From Allomuricauda sp. NBRC 101325 (GTDB taxonomy: Bacteria > Bacteroidota > Bacteroidia > Flavobacteriales > Flavobacteriaceae), in contig NZ_BSQF01000003.1 in the NCBI RefSeq assembly GCF_030268205.1, forward strand, positions 173,687-237,686: a DNA stretch of 64,000 nt. Direction: 5' to 3'. The notes beneath the pieces are model-generated. The model was not told the origin of the DNA. It saw nothing but the letters and a program-made list of their open reading frames with translations, and did not search any database. This document shows positions 42,091 through 50,131 of the stretch, in pieces. The translations under genes were made by a program, and so were the position numbers. Each line of letters opens with the position of its first letter. The first letter of the stretch is position 1.

Positions 42091-44052
42091 ATGGGACGTT
42101 ACGTAAGACTTTTATTCACCGCTATATTTTTTGTTTTTCTGTGGAATGCATCAGCCCAGTCCATTTTGGACGATGAGCAAAGTGTGCTAAAGGAATTTCA
42201 GGATGCCAATTTGCCTGCCAATAGGTTCGAGGTATTTTTCAATTCGATAAACAGATATAACATCAACTCTCCTTATGATTGGTTGGATACCATTAAAATA
42301 TATCGAACAAATGCCGAAAAAACCAGCGATACTATTGCAATTCGTTTGTATTTGGTCATGGAGGCCCAGCTCTACAACGATATTGGCGAATTTGATAAAA
42401 GTACCGCTGTGGCCAAGGAACTCTATGAGTTAAAGGACACGTTGGATATGGAATCCAGGATCAAAATCCTTAATGTGCTCGATAACAACTATGCCAATTT
42501 GCAATTGTACGATAAGCAAATTGAAGTGCGCCAAGAAAAGCGTGAGTTGGGAATTACGGAAAACGTGGCCTTTTATGATATCTACAGCAATTTAGGCCTA
42601 TACATGGAGGCTTGGCAGCAATATGCAAAAGAGGTTAAACCCACCATAGCGGACAACGATTCTTATGGATTGGCCAAGTACCATAGCAAAATGGGGAACT
42701 TCCTTCGTTTGGACGATTCTGCCCCTACGGCACTACGAGAATTGAACAAGGCCAAAGGTTATCTAAACGTATACAACAACGATATTTCCATTCAGAAAAG
42801 TGAGGACGATGTTTTTGAGGCGGAATTGTTGGAAGCCAGGATAGATGGTGGTATTGCCAAGTGCCATGTGGTCTTGGGAGAATTGGAAGAGGCCGTTCCC
42901 TTATTGGAAAAAAGCATTGAGGTTTTAAAAGCATCACCCAACAACAACGATCAACGCGAAGTGGTGGAGAATACCTTGTTCTTGGCAGAGGCCAATTTAA
43001 AAATGGACAAGAACATTGCGGCCAAGAGAATATTGGACACCGAGTTTGATAACATCAGTATTCTTCAGACCATTAAAAGGAATAGTTTACTGGCGATTTA
43101 TTACGATAAGATTGAAAACTATCAAAATGCCACCAACTATTACAAGCGAAATGAAAGAATAAAGGATTCTTTGGAGACCAAACAATCCAACATCATTAAA
43201 CAACAATTGGTAACCATTGTTGCCAATGAAGATTTGGTCAACCAAAAACGCATGCTCGAGGAAAAAAATCGAGATATGGAATTGATCCGAAGCGATATGA
43301 AGGCCAAAGAAGAACGTAGCAATTTGGTATTTGTATCCTTGATATTTACGCTGATGGGCTTTGCAGGTTTGGTATATGCCTACTTAAAAAGTATTAAAAA
43401 CCAACGTTTGATCGCGGAGCAAAAATATATTATTGAAAATGCGCTGATCGAGAAGGATTCTTTGTTGAAGGAAATCCACCACAGGGTAAAGAACAACCTA
43501 CAAATGGTTTCGAGTTTGTTGAGTCTACAAACCAAAAACACTCGAAGCAAAGCCGCGATTGAGGCTTTGGAAGAAGGAAAAAGCAGGGTAAAGGCCATGG
43601 CCTTGATCCATCAAAAACTGTATCAAAACGATGATCTTTCTGTGATTGAAATGCAGGGATACATCGAAAGTTTGATCAACAGCGTACAATCCGTTTATAA
43701 AAAAGGAGGACATAACATCAGCATTACCATTGATGCCGAAGGCACCGAACTGGATATTGACCGTGCCATTCCATTTGGTTTGATTTTGAACGAATTGGTA
43801 TCCAATTCCTTTAAATATGCGTTTCCAGAAAACGACGAAAATGGAAAAATCTACATCCATTTACGCAAAAATGGGGATCAAGGTTATTTTGAATATACCG
43901 ATAACGGCGTTGGACTTCCGGATGACACCGATGAGCGTTCCAACTCATCCATGGGTATTCGACTCATGAACAGATTGGTAAACCAGTTGCAATCCAAATT
44001 GAATATTGAAAAACAATCCGAGGGTGTTCGCTTCTGGTTCAATTTTAGTTAG
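42091..44052 (+). CDS. HisKA_2-type sensor histidine kinase with TPR-like sensor
   Basis: 653 residues. A signal peptide (about 1-22, ending ASA) is followed by TPR-like helices (about 60-375), a coiled coil, a membrane segment near 410-430 (LVFVSLIFTLMGFAGLVYAY), then the HisKA_2 box LLKEIHHRVKNNLQMVSSLL near 463 and HATPase motifs ILNELVSNSFKYAF, YTDNGVGLP and SMGIRLMNRLV. HisKA_2 kinases often use LytTR or small regulators; the LytTR gene at 40797 is the natural partner. The sensor again consists of TPRs placed outside the membrane, as in the three other kinases in this window. Confidence 0.9.
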   Translation: MGRYVRLLFTAIFFVFLWNASAQSILDDEQSVLKEFQDANLPANRFEVFFNSINRYNINSPYDWLDTIKIYRTNAEKTSDTIAIRLYLVMEAQLYNDIGEFDKSTAVAKELYELKDTLDMESRIKILNVLDNNYANLQLYDKQIEVRQEKRELGITENVAFYDIYSNLGLYMEAWQQYAKEVKPTIADNDSYGLAKYHSKMGNFLRLDDSAPTALRELNKAKGYLNVYNNDISIQKSEDDVFEAELLEARIDGGIAKCHVVLGELEEAVPLLEKSIEVLKASPNNNDQREVVENTLFLAEANLKMDKNIAAKRILDTEFDNISILQTIKRNSLLAIYYDKIENYQNATNYYKRNERIKDSLETKQSNIIKQQLVTIVANEDLVNQKRMLEEKNRDMELIRSDMKAKEERSNLVFVSLIFTLMGFAGLVYAYLKSIKNQRLIAEQKYIIENALIEKDSLLKEIHHRVKNNLQMVSSLLSLQTKNTRSKAAIEALEEGKSRVKAMALIHQKLYQNDDLSVIEMQGYIESLINSVQSVYKKGGHNISITIDAEGTELDIDRAIPFGLILNELVSNSFKYAFPENDENGKIYIHLRKNGDQGYFEYTDNGVGLPDDTDERSNSSMGIRLMNRLVNQLQSKLNIEKQSEGVRFWFNFS

Positions 44053-44054
44053 GA

Positions 44055-44849
44055 TTAACGCACTTGACTTTTAAGTACCGTTTTGTGCAATAGTTTTGGG
44101 AAGAATCTTTTTAGGTAAATGCCCATGATTTCTTTTCCACCGATATAGGCTTCGAACTTATTCTTTTCAATCGCAGAAATGATTTTTTTAGCCGCAAGTT
44201 CTGGTGTAATGCCATTTTGGGTAGCCACATCATCATTTATTTGAGGAGAACCATCGCCAGTTAGTGCATTCTTGGCCACATTGGTTTGTACAAATCCCGG
44301 ACAAATCATGGTCACTTTTATGCCATCCTTTTCATGTTCCATTCGCAAAACATCAAAAAATCCATGAAGCGCATGTTTGGCCCCACAATAACCCGATCTA
44401 TAGGGAGAACCAAATTTTCCCATCAAGCTTGTAACTGTTACAAAATGACCACTTTTTTGGGCAATAAAGTAGGGTAGAATGGCTTTGGATAGGGCAACAG
44501 TCCCCAAATAATCAATGTCAATCAATTTTTTGTACACCGACAATTCGGTCTCCATAATTAAAGAGCGTTGACTGATTCCAGCATTGTTTACCAGTACATC
44601 CACTTCGCCGAAAATGTCCATAGCCGATGCGCAAACAACTTCCATTTGATCATGGTTGGCTAGATCTAAGGGTAACACGGCAACTTTGGAAGGGTCTTTA
44701 CAATTTGCCCTGACTTTTAAAAGTTCCGTTTCATTTCTGGAGGAAATAATCAAGTTGCAAGAGTGTTGGCTCAACAAAAGCACCAAGCTTTTGCCAATTC
44801 CAGATGAAGCTCCTGTTACCCAAATAGTTTTTCCGTTGATGCTGGCCAT
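44055..44849 (-). CDS. Short-chain dehydrogenase/reductase
   Basis: 264 residues. SDR motifs: TGASSGIGKSL near 12-22, NNAGISQRSL near 88, catalytic Ser in TVTSLMGKFG, and YCGAKHALHG with Tyr and Lys at about 153-157. The length and C-terminal part resemble the DHRS7-like group; the substrate is unknown. It converges with the HisKA_2 kinase gene, stops 2 bases apart. Its promoter must lie in the AT-rich gap 44850-44985, beside the left direct repeat of the cassette. Confidence 0.9.
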   Translation of the reverse strand: MASINGKTIWVTGASSGIGKSLVLLLSQHSCNLIISSRNETELLKVRANCKDPSKVAVLPLDLANHDQMEVVCASAMDIFGEVDVLVNNAGISQRSLIMETELSVYKKLIDIDYLGTVALSKAILPYFIAQKSGHFVTVTSLMGKFGSPYRSGYCGAKHALHGFFDVLRMEHEKDGIKVTMICPGFVQTNVAKNALTGDGSPQINDDVATQNGITPELAAKKIISAIEKNKFEAYIGGKEIMGIYLKRFFPKLLHKTVLKSQVR

Positions 44850-44985
44850 TCGTTCGTATTTAGATGTAAAATATACTTACTGCTGAATTTTATATTACAT
44901 ATATAACATGTAGAGCTTTTGTGTTGCTTTTATAGAGAGAATTATTCTACTTATGTTACTTATTTGTTATATCATGTTGTGAATT
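44850..44985. other. AT-rich intergenic region left of the cassette
   Basis: It contains no frame of interest; it must hold the minus-strand promoter of the SDR gene. It is AT-rich like the cassette itself, so the true left boundary of foreign DNA could lie here. Confidence 0.5.
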
Positions 44986-45007
44986 TACTGTGCAAATACT
45001 GTGCAAA
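44986..45007. repeat. Left direct repeat of the unknown cassette
   Basis: Two tandem units of TACTGTGCAAA (22 bp; the first base is T44986). An identical 22-bp copy lies at 46956-46977, 1970 bp away. It may be an attachment-like site or arm-type recombinase site; no integrase is present in between. Confidence 0.75.
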
Positions 45008-45210
45008 AATTAAAATAATTATTCAAGTCGTTAGTTATTAAATCATTCTGCATACCCAATTTCAAATCACTTCTATTAAAAAAGTGGTAAACTGAGACTA
45101 ACGTTAAATTATCGACAAGACCATGATTTTAGGAAATGTATTACATTTAAGACAAAATATAATTGTTATTGATCGATAATATTTGATTTGGAAAAAATTA
45201 TATAAAGCGT
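45008..45210. other. Leader region of the unknown cassette
   Basis: 203 bases, very AT-rich, no frame. The promoter of the two-gene unit should be here; TTATTGATCGATAATATTTG (45170s-45180s) contains a near-match to the -7 box and a palindromic TCGAT core (ATCGAT). No exact TAnnTTTG was found. Confidence 0.4.
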
Positions 45211-45603
45211 ATGTGGAAAGAAAAATTGCCAATTAATTGCCCTCCTAAAAATGCTGTGGAACTAGATACAATTGCTTTTAGAATTTTAGAAAACCAGGAG
45301 CCTGAAGAATCAGATTTTTTACCTTATGTACATTTAAAGCCTGACAACAAAAGATATAAATCATTATGTGAGGCTTACGCGTTATCATCTTTTGATTCGG
45401 TTAAAAATGCCGTTGAAGCGTGGAAAAAAGCATTGGCTAGAGGGAGAAATATCGGCAATTACATAGCTCAAATTCAAATCGAATCTAACGATGGCCGGAA
45501 TGTTCATAATAAAAAGAGTGGGCATATAAGTACATGGTTGTATGATACACGGACAAGTAATCAGTTCAAATGTGATTTGATTTTAGTAATAGATGAAAAT
45601 TGA
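45211..45603 (+). CDS. Unknown 130-residue protein, first gene of a two-gene cassette
   Basis: 130 residues, soluble, no signal peptide. It begins MWKEKLPINCPPKNAVELD, has a helical middle (AYALSSFDSVKNAVEAWKKA) and ends with a beta-rich part (GNYIAQIQIESNDGR, then SGHISTWLYDT). No catalytic motif is evident. Composition is clearly more AT-rich than the neighbours, with TTA, AAT and ATA codons common. The stop overlaps the next gene by 11 bases, so both are made together. Location inside a repeat-bounded insertion hints at an accessory role such as defence, but nothing in the sequence proves this. Confidence 0.75.
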   Translation: MWKEKLPINCPPKNAVELDTIAFRILENQEPEESDFLPYVHLKPDNKRYKSLCEAYALSSFDSVKNAVEAWKKALARGRNIGNYIAQIQIESNDGRNVHNKKSGHISTWLYDTRTSNQFKCDLILVIDEN

Positions 45604-46774
45604 TCAAAAATATCGTTTAGAAGGGTTTCCATTTAATCTTAGAGTGGTTCGCGCATTTGATTTTGAGATTGAACCTGTCCTATTACTTGAAAAAGATGTT
45701 ATTGGTAACAATTTTTTAAGCTATTTAACTTTTAGCGATGAAGAAATTGAACAGAGAGCATATATCCAGGTTAGTGAAGATCGATTAAACGAAATAGTTT
45801 CTTGTGAAATTTCACTTGCCGATGCATATAAAAATCCTGAGAATAATTTTCTTTTAGTTGCAGAATACTTAAATACAACAGGTGATTCTTTAAACTCATA
45901 TTTAATTCCCATATCTGAATTTATTGATGTTGAAATTATTCCACCCGATTATACCTTGGATTATCAACTGGAAATAAATTCTGTTGAACTTGATGATTCA
46001 GAATTATTAGATTATTCAGAACGAAAAAACAAACTTGTTTTAGACTTTTATTTACAAGGCCAAAATTTAATAAACAGTATTAAACCATATGCGTTTTATA
46101 AAATATTCACCCCTGTGGTAGAAATAATTAAGTCAATGTTAGAATTCGATGGTCGAAATGCAGATAAATATTTAGCTTTTTCTAACCTTAGACATTCTTC
46201 ATTTGGAGTTACAATAGAGTTGAACTATAGTCACGACTTATTCATGGAGAGGGAGAGTAGGGCATTAGATAATTTAATAATGCTTTTGAATGCTCAGAAT
46301 GAAGAAGATTTTAAGGTAGTTTTATACAATACTAAAAATGATAAATATTTAAGGCATTATAAGTCAATTATAAAGGCTATTATTGATAACAATGCGGATT
46401 TACATACGGCATATGCAAATCCTATTTTTAAAACAATCAAAATAAGTGAACTTGATAAAGCAAGGGCAGAAGTTGCTCAGAGTTTAATTGACCAAACACT
46501 TGACGTAATTCAAGATGTTGAAGAAATTAATGGATCTTTTCTTGAAATAGATATTGATCGAAAGGAACCATCTTTTAAAATCTATTCATTTGAAGATTCA
46601 TCACCAATAAAAGGAAAATTCGAATTATCAATCATTGACAAGATTAAAAGTGATTTTATTAATATTGGAAAAGAATCATACACTTTTACAATTAAGACTA
46701 TATACTATCCTGAAACAACCTTGAAATCAGAAGAGATTAAGCGGTTTATGATTGATTACAAAAAAGTAGATTGA
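45593..46774 (+). CDS. Unknown 393-residue protein (possibly DUF6575-like), second gene of the cassette
   Basis: 393 residues, acidic, soluble, no membrane segment. The N-terminal domain (about 1-120: EGFPFNLRVVRAFDFEIEPV, RAYIQVSEDRLNEIVSCEIS, LADAYKNPENNFLLVAEY) resembles, from memory, the DUF6575 family; I could not verify this. The remainder is helical with a beta-containing end (about 300-393). No nuclease, NTPase or TIR motif was seen. It overlaps the upstream gene by 11 bases. Codon use is AT-biased like its partner. A paired function is likely; its nature is unknown. Confidence 0.72.
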   Translation: MKIDQKYRLEGFPFNLRVVRAFDFEIEPVLLLEKDVIGNNFLSYLTFSDEEIEQRAYIQVSEDRLNEIVSCEISLADAYKNPENNFLLVAEYLNTTGDSLNSYLIPISEFIDVEIIPPDYTLDYQLEINSVELDDSELLDYSERKNKLVLDFYLQGQNLINSIKPYAFYKIFTPVVEIIKSMLEFDGRNADKYLAFSNLRHSSFGVTIELNYSHDLFMERESRALDNLIMLLNAQNEEDFKVVLYNTKNDKYLRHYKSIIKAIIDNNADLHTAYANPIFKTIKISELDKARAEVAQSLIDQTLDVIQDVEEINGSFLEIDIDRKEPSFKIYSFEDSSPIKGKFELSIIDKIKSDFINIGKESYTFTIKTIYYPETTLKSEEIKRFMIDYKKVD

Positions 46775-46945
46775 AAAAGCCATTTATACAAAATATAAAT
46801 TGAGCGCGCTAAAATACAATTTTTAAAATATTGAAAATCAATTATATATCATTGTATTTTTTAGTTTTAGTATAAACTCCCAAATTCATCATTTTCATTA
46901 AAAAAATGTAAACAACTGTAAATCAACGGTTAATGAGCCTATTTT
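46775..46945. other. AT-rich tail of the cassette
   Basis: 171 bases with no frame. AATACAA (about 46812) and TTGTATT (about 46853) are inverted relative to each other and could form a weak hairpin of the cassette transcript; no strong terminator is seen. Confidence 0.4.
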
Positions 46946-46947
46946 TT

Positions 46948-46977
46948 TGTGCAAATACTGTGCAAATACTGTGCAAA
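46948..46977. repeat. Right direct repeat of the unknown cassette
   Basis: Three TGTGCAAA units spaced by 11 bases; the last 22 bp (46956-46977) equal the left repeat at 44986-45007. One side thus carries two units and the other three. Confidence 0.75.
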
Positions 46978-47052
46978 GATTCAAATATTAGTTTTATCCA
47001 TTTGAAAATCAACATGTTATGATTTAACTTCAAATCATTCGGAAATCATACT

Positions 47053-47060
47053 TAAATTTG
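47053..47060 (+). promoter_or_regulatory. -7 box of the menC-CPBP-menE operon
   Basis: TAAATTTG matches TAnnTTTG and ends 10 bases before the ATG at 47071, so the leader is only about 4 bases. It lies to the right of the direct repeat, meaning the operon has kept its own promoter despite the adjacent insertion. Confidence 0.5.
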
Positions 47061-47070
47061 AATCCACTCC

Positions 47071-48123
47071 ATGAAAGCAAGCTACAAAAAGTATATCCTC
47101 GATTTTAAAGTTCCCAGTGGCACATCCCGTGGCATTCTTACTCAAAAAGAAACCTGGTTTATTGTTCTCAAAGAACAAGGTAAAATAGGGATAGGAGAGT
47201 GCGGCATTTTACGAGGCTTGAGTGTGGACGATGTACCTGAATATGAACAAAAACTAAAATGGGCTTGCGAAAACATTTATTTGGGTAAAGAGGAATTACT
47301 GCTGGAATTAAAGGCATTTCCATCCATCCAATTTGGTTTGGAACAAGCATTTTTATCGCTCAATGCAAACGAAATGTTTGAGCTGTTTCCCTCAGATTTT
47401 ACCCAAAAACAGGCCCCAATTCCTATTAATGGTTTGATTTGGATGGGAGATTCCACCTATATGTTGAAGCAATTGGAACAAAAACTAAAAGATGGGTTCC
47501 AATGCATTAAAATGAAAATTGGAGCCATTGATTTTGAAAGTGAAATTGCCATACTTCAATCCATTCGGGATAATTTTTCGCCAGAAGAAATAGAGTTAAG
47601 AGTCGATGCCAACGGTGCATTTGCGCCAGAAGAGGCCTTGCAGAAATTGGAACGCTTGGCGCAGTTTAAAATTCATTCCATTGAGCAACCCATTAAATCA
47701 GGGCAATGGGACAAAATGGCCCAACTTTGCGAAAAAACACCTTTGCCCATTGCTATGGATGAAGAATTGATTGGCATTTTTGAAGTAACGAAAAAAGTAG
47801 AATTGCTACAAACCATTCAACCGCAATACATTATTTTAAAACCAAGTTTAATAGGCGGATTTCAAGGGAGTCAAGAATGGATTTCTTTGGCACTTAAGCA
47901 ACAAATTGGTTGGTGGATCACAAGTGCACTCGAAAGCAATATTGGTCTCAATGCCATTGCGCAATGGACGTATACCCTGGACAGTCCCATGCCACAAGGT
48001 CTGGGAACGGGAAGTTTATATACCAACAATATAGAAAGCCCTTTACAAGTGGAAAAAGGAGCTATTTTTTATAACAATGCCCTAAATTGGGATAAAGAAG
48101 TAATTGAAAATATATGTACATAG
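47071..48123 (+). CDS. menC: o-Succinylbenzoate synthase MenC
   Basis: 350 residues, enolase superfamily. The catalytic KxK motif is QCIKMKIGAIDFE near 145-155; metal ligands follow in RVDANGAFAPEEAL (Asp), HSIEQPI (Glu) and IAMDEELIG (Asp), and the second lysine is in YIILKPSLIGGF. It dehydrates SHCHC to o-succinylbenzoate in menaquinone synthesis. The stop overlaps the start of the CPBP protease gene by 10 bases. It is separated from the rest of the menaquinone genes by a regulator-kinase-SDR-cassette stretch of about 6.3 kb. Confidence 0.92.
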   Translation: MKASYKKYILDFKVPSGTSRGILTQKETWFIVLKEQGKIGIGECGILRGLSVDDVPEYEQKLKWACENIYLGKEELLLELKAFPSIQFGLEQAFLSLNANEMFELFPSDFTQKQAPIPINGLIWMGDSTYMLKQLEQKLKDGFQCIKMKIGAIDFESEIAILQSIRDNFSPEEIELRVDANGAFAPEEALQKLERLAQFKIHSIEQPIKSGQWDKMAQLCEKTPLPIAMDEELIGIFEVTKKVELLQTIQPQYIILKPSLIGGFQGSQEWISLALKQQIGWWITSALESNIGLNAIAQWTYTLDSPMPQGLGTGSLYTNNIESPLQVEKGAIFYNNALNWDKEVIENICT

Positions 48124-49052
48124 AACAAGGTTATAAGGGCAATATTGGCCTTTGGAAGTATTTGTTTTTGCCTTTGGGCTTTATTGGTTTCATGGTGGTC
48201 AACTATATCATGACCATTAATTCACCTATAAATACAGAGGATGCCATGCAGCAGATTATTGACCAATTGGGTTCCAATATTGTGTTGATCATTTTACTGG
48301 CACCTTTGGTAGTTGGTTTTTTTGTAGTGTTGGGGTGGACCTTGTTGATTCATCAACAATCCATAACTTCTTTGACTACTTCAAGGAAGAAAATAGATTG
48401 GAAACGGATATTTTTTGCCTTCTCATTTTGGGGTGGTATCACCATTATTTTAACGGGAATTGATATTTATTTTACCCCAGAGGATTACGAACTCAATTTC
48501 AACCTTGCTAAGTTTATTCCTTTGGCTATTATCGCCATTTTGCTGATTCCCTTGCAGACCAGTTTCGAAGAATATTTGTTCCGTGGACACATGATGCAGG
48601 GCTTAGGACTTATGGCCAAAAACCGATGGGTACCTTTGGTTATTACGTCCACACTTTTTGGGTTGATGCATTTGGCAAATCCAGAGGTGGAAAAACTGGG
48701 ACATGGAATTCTTATTTACTATATAGGTACAGGATTCTTTTTGGGGATTTTAACCTTGATGGATGAAGGTTTGGAACTGGCATTGGGTTTTCATGCCGCC
48801 AATAATTTGATTACCGCCTTGTTGGTTACCGCTGACTGGACCGCTTTTCAAACGTATTCTATCTATAAAGATGTGTCCGAACCCGTTTTGGGTTGGGATG
48901 TGTTGATTCCTGTTTTTGTGATCTATCCCATTTTACTATTTGTTTTTTCTAAAAAGTACGGTTGGAAAAATTGGAAGGACAGACTTTTTGGAAAAGTGAT
49001 GTCTAAAGAGGAATTTGTAGCGTTAACTGATGAACCAACCGACTTGGCATAA
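48114..49052 (+). CDS. CPBP family intramembrane glutamic protease
   Basis: 312 residues, about 8 membrane segments. The catalytic signature is FEEYLFRGHMMQGL (EExxxR) near 155, with LMHLANPE (FxxxH-like) and FHAANNLI supplying the second and third His/Asn positions. The family (Abi/Rce1/CPBP) includes proteases that process prenylated proteins or mature bacteriocins. A role in the menaquinone operon is not known; co-location is common in Flavobacteriaceae as I recall. It overlaps menC by 10 bases and menE by 23 bases. Confidence 0.88.
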   Translation: MYIEQGYKGNIGLWKYLFLPLGFIGFMVVNYIMTINSPINTEDAMQQIIDQLGSNIVLIILLAPLVVGFFVVLGWTLLIHQQSITSLTTSRKKIDWKRIFFAFSFWGGITIILTGIDIYFTPEDYELNFNLAKFIPLAIIAILLIPLQTSFEEYLFRGHMMQGLGLMAKNRWVPLVITSTLFGLMHLANPEVEKLGHGILIYYIGTGFFLGILTLMDEGLELALGFHAANNLITALLVTADWTAFQTYSIYKDVSEPVLGWDVLIPVFVIYPILLFVFSKKYGWKNWKDRLFGKVMSKEEFVALTDEPTDLA

Positions 49053-50100
49053 TATCCATCCCGATTTTAAATTCAACGGAGCTTCATTCACTAAAAAAGA
49101 ATTGATTCAATTAGGGAATGAGTTGGTCAACCATGATCAAGCTTTTCAAGTCCATATTGGACAATTTATTGTGGATTGGCTTTCGGATAAACCTTTAATT
49201 GAAGTTTCAACTTCAGGGTCAACAGGTACTCCAAAAAAAATAGCTTTGAAAAAAGAACACATGGTCAATTCCGCCTTGGCCACGGGAGCTTATTTTCAAT
49301 TAAAACCAAAGCAAACGGCACTTTTATGTTTGCCTTGCACGGGAATTGCGGGTAAAATGATGTTGGTCCGGGCCATGGTCTTGGGGCTTCACTTGGATGC
49401 AGTGGAACCGTCCTCCGAACCTTTAAAGGAAGATAAAACCTATGATTTTGTGGCCATGGTTCCTTTGCAGGTACAAAATTCAATAGACCAACTTTCACAA
49501 ATCGGTAAATTGATTGTTGGTGGCGCACCGGTGGACACAAAACTTCGAGGCCAATTACAGGATAGTACTGTACAAGCATTCGAAACCTACGGGATGACCG
49601 AAACCATTACCCACATCGCCGTTAAAAAAATCAATCAGCAACCCACCGATTATTTTGAGGCACTTACTGGAGTCCATATTGAAGTGGATGATAGAGGATG
49701 TTTGGTAATAAATGCACCGAAAATTTCAGACGTTCCAATCGTGACCAACGATTTGGTGGAAATGAAAGGCGATAACCAATTCAAATGGTTGGGCAGATAC
49801 GATTCAATCATCAATTCTGGAGGAATCAAATTGTTCCCTGAAAAAATAGAAAAAGAATTGGCCCCTCTAATACATAACCGATTTTTTGTGGCAGGACAGC
49901 CCGATGAAAACCTAGGACAAAAACTGGTATTGGTTGTGGAAGGGGAGCCTTCTGATGAATACAATTTATTGCAATCCATTAAGGCATTACCCAGTATTTC
50001 CAAATATGAGGTACCCAAAGAAGTTTACTTTGTAAAATCCTTTGTGGAGACCGAAACACAAAAAATCAACCGAACAAAAACACTCAATCGAATTACTTAA
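49030..50100 (+). CDS. menE: o-Succinylbenzoate-CoA ligase MenE
   Basis: 356 residues, AMP-forming adenylate enzyme of the short MenE type. The P-loop is STSGSTGTPKKIALKK near 57-72; later motifs are YGMTETITHIAVK and GRYDSIINSGGIKLFPEKIE, with the C-terminal lysine in ETQKINRTKTL. It activates o-succinylbenzoate to its CoA ester, the step before MenB. The ATG lies 23 bases inside the CPBP gene, so translation is coupled. About 350 residues is short against E. coli MenE (about 450) but usual for Bacteroidota. Confidence 0.9.
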   Translation: MNQPTWHNIHPDFKFNGASFTKKELIQLGNELVNHDQAFQVHIGQFIVDWLSDKPLIEVSTSGSTGTPKKIALKKEHMVNSALATGAYFQLKPKQTALLCLPCTGIAGKMMLVRAMVLGLHLDAVEPSSEPLKEDKTYDFVAMVPLQVQNSIDQLSQIGKLIVGGAPVDTKLRGQLQDSTVQAFETYGMTETITHIAVKKINQQPTDYFEALTGVHIEVDDRGCLVINAPKISDVPIVTNDLVEMKGDNQFKWLGRYDSIINSGGIKLFPEKIEKELAPLIHNRFFVAGQPDENLGQKLVLVVEGEPSDEYNLLQSIKALPSISKYEVPKEVYFVKSFVETETQKINRTKTLNRIT

Positions 50101-50131
50101 ATTTATAAGCTTCAAACCAAAAATAACCCTC

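Noticed and set aside
44986..46977. CRISPR array
   Set aside because: The repeats are 11-base units in tandem at two sites 2 kb apart, without regularly spaced repeats and spacers or cas genes.
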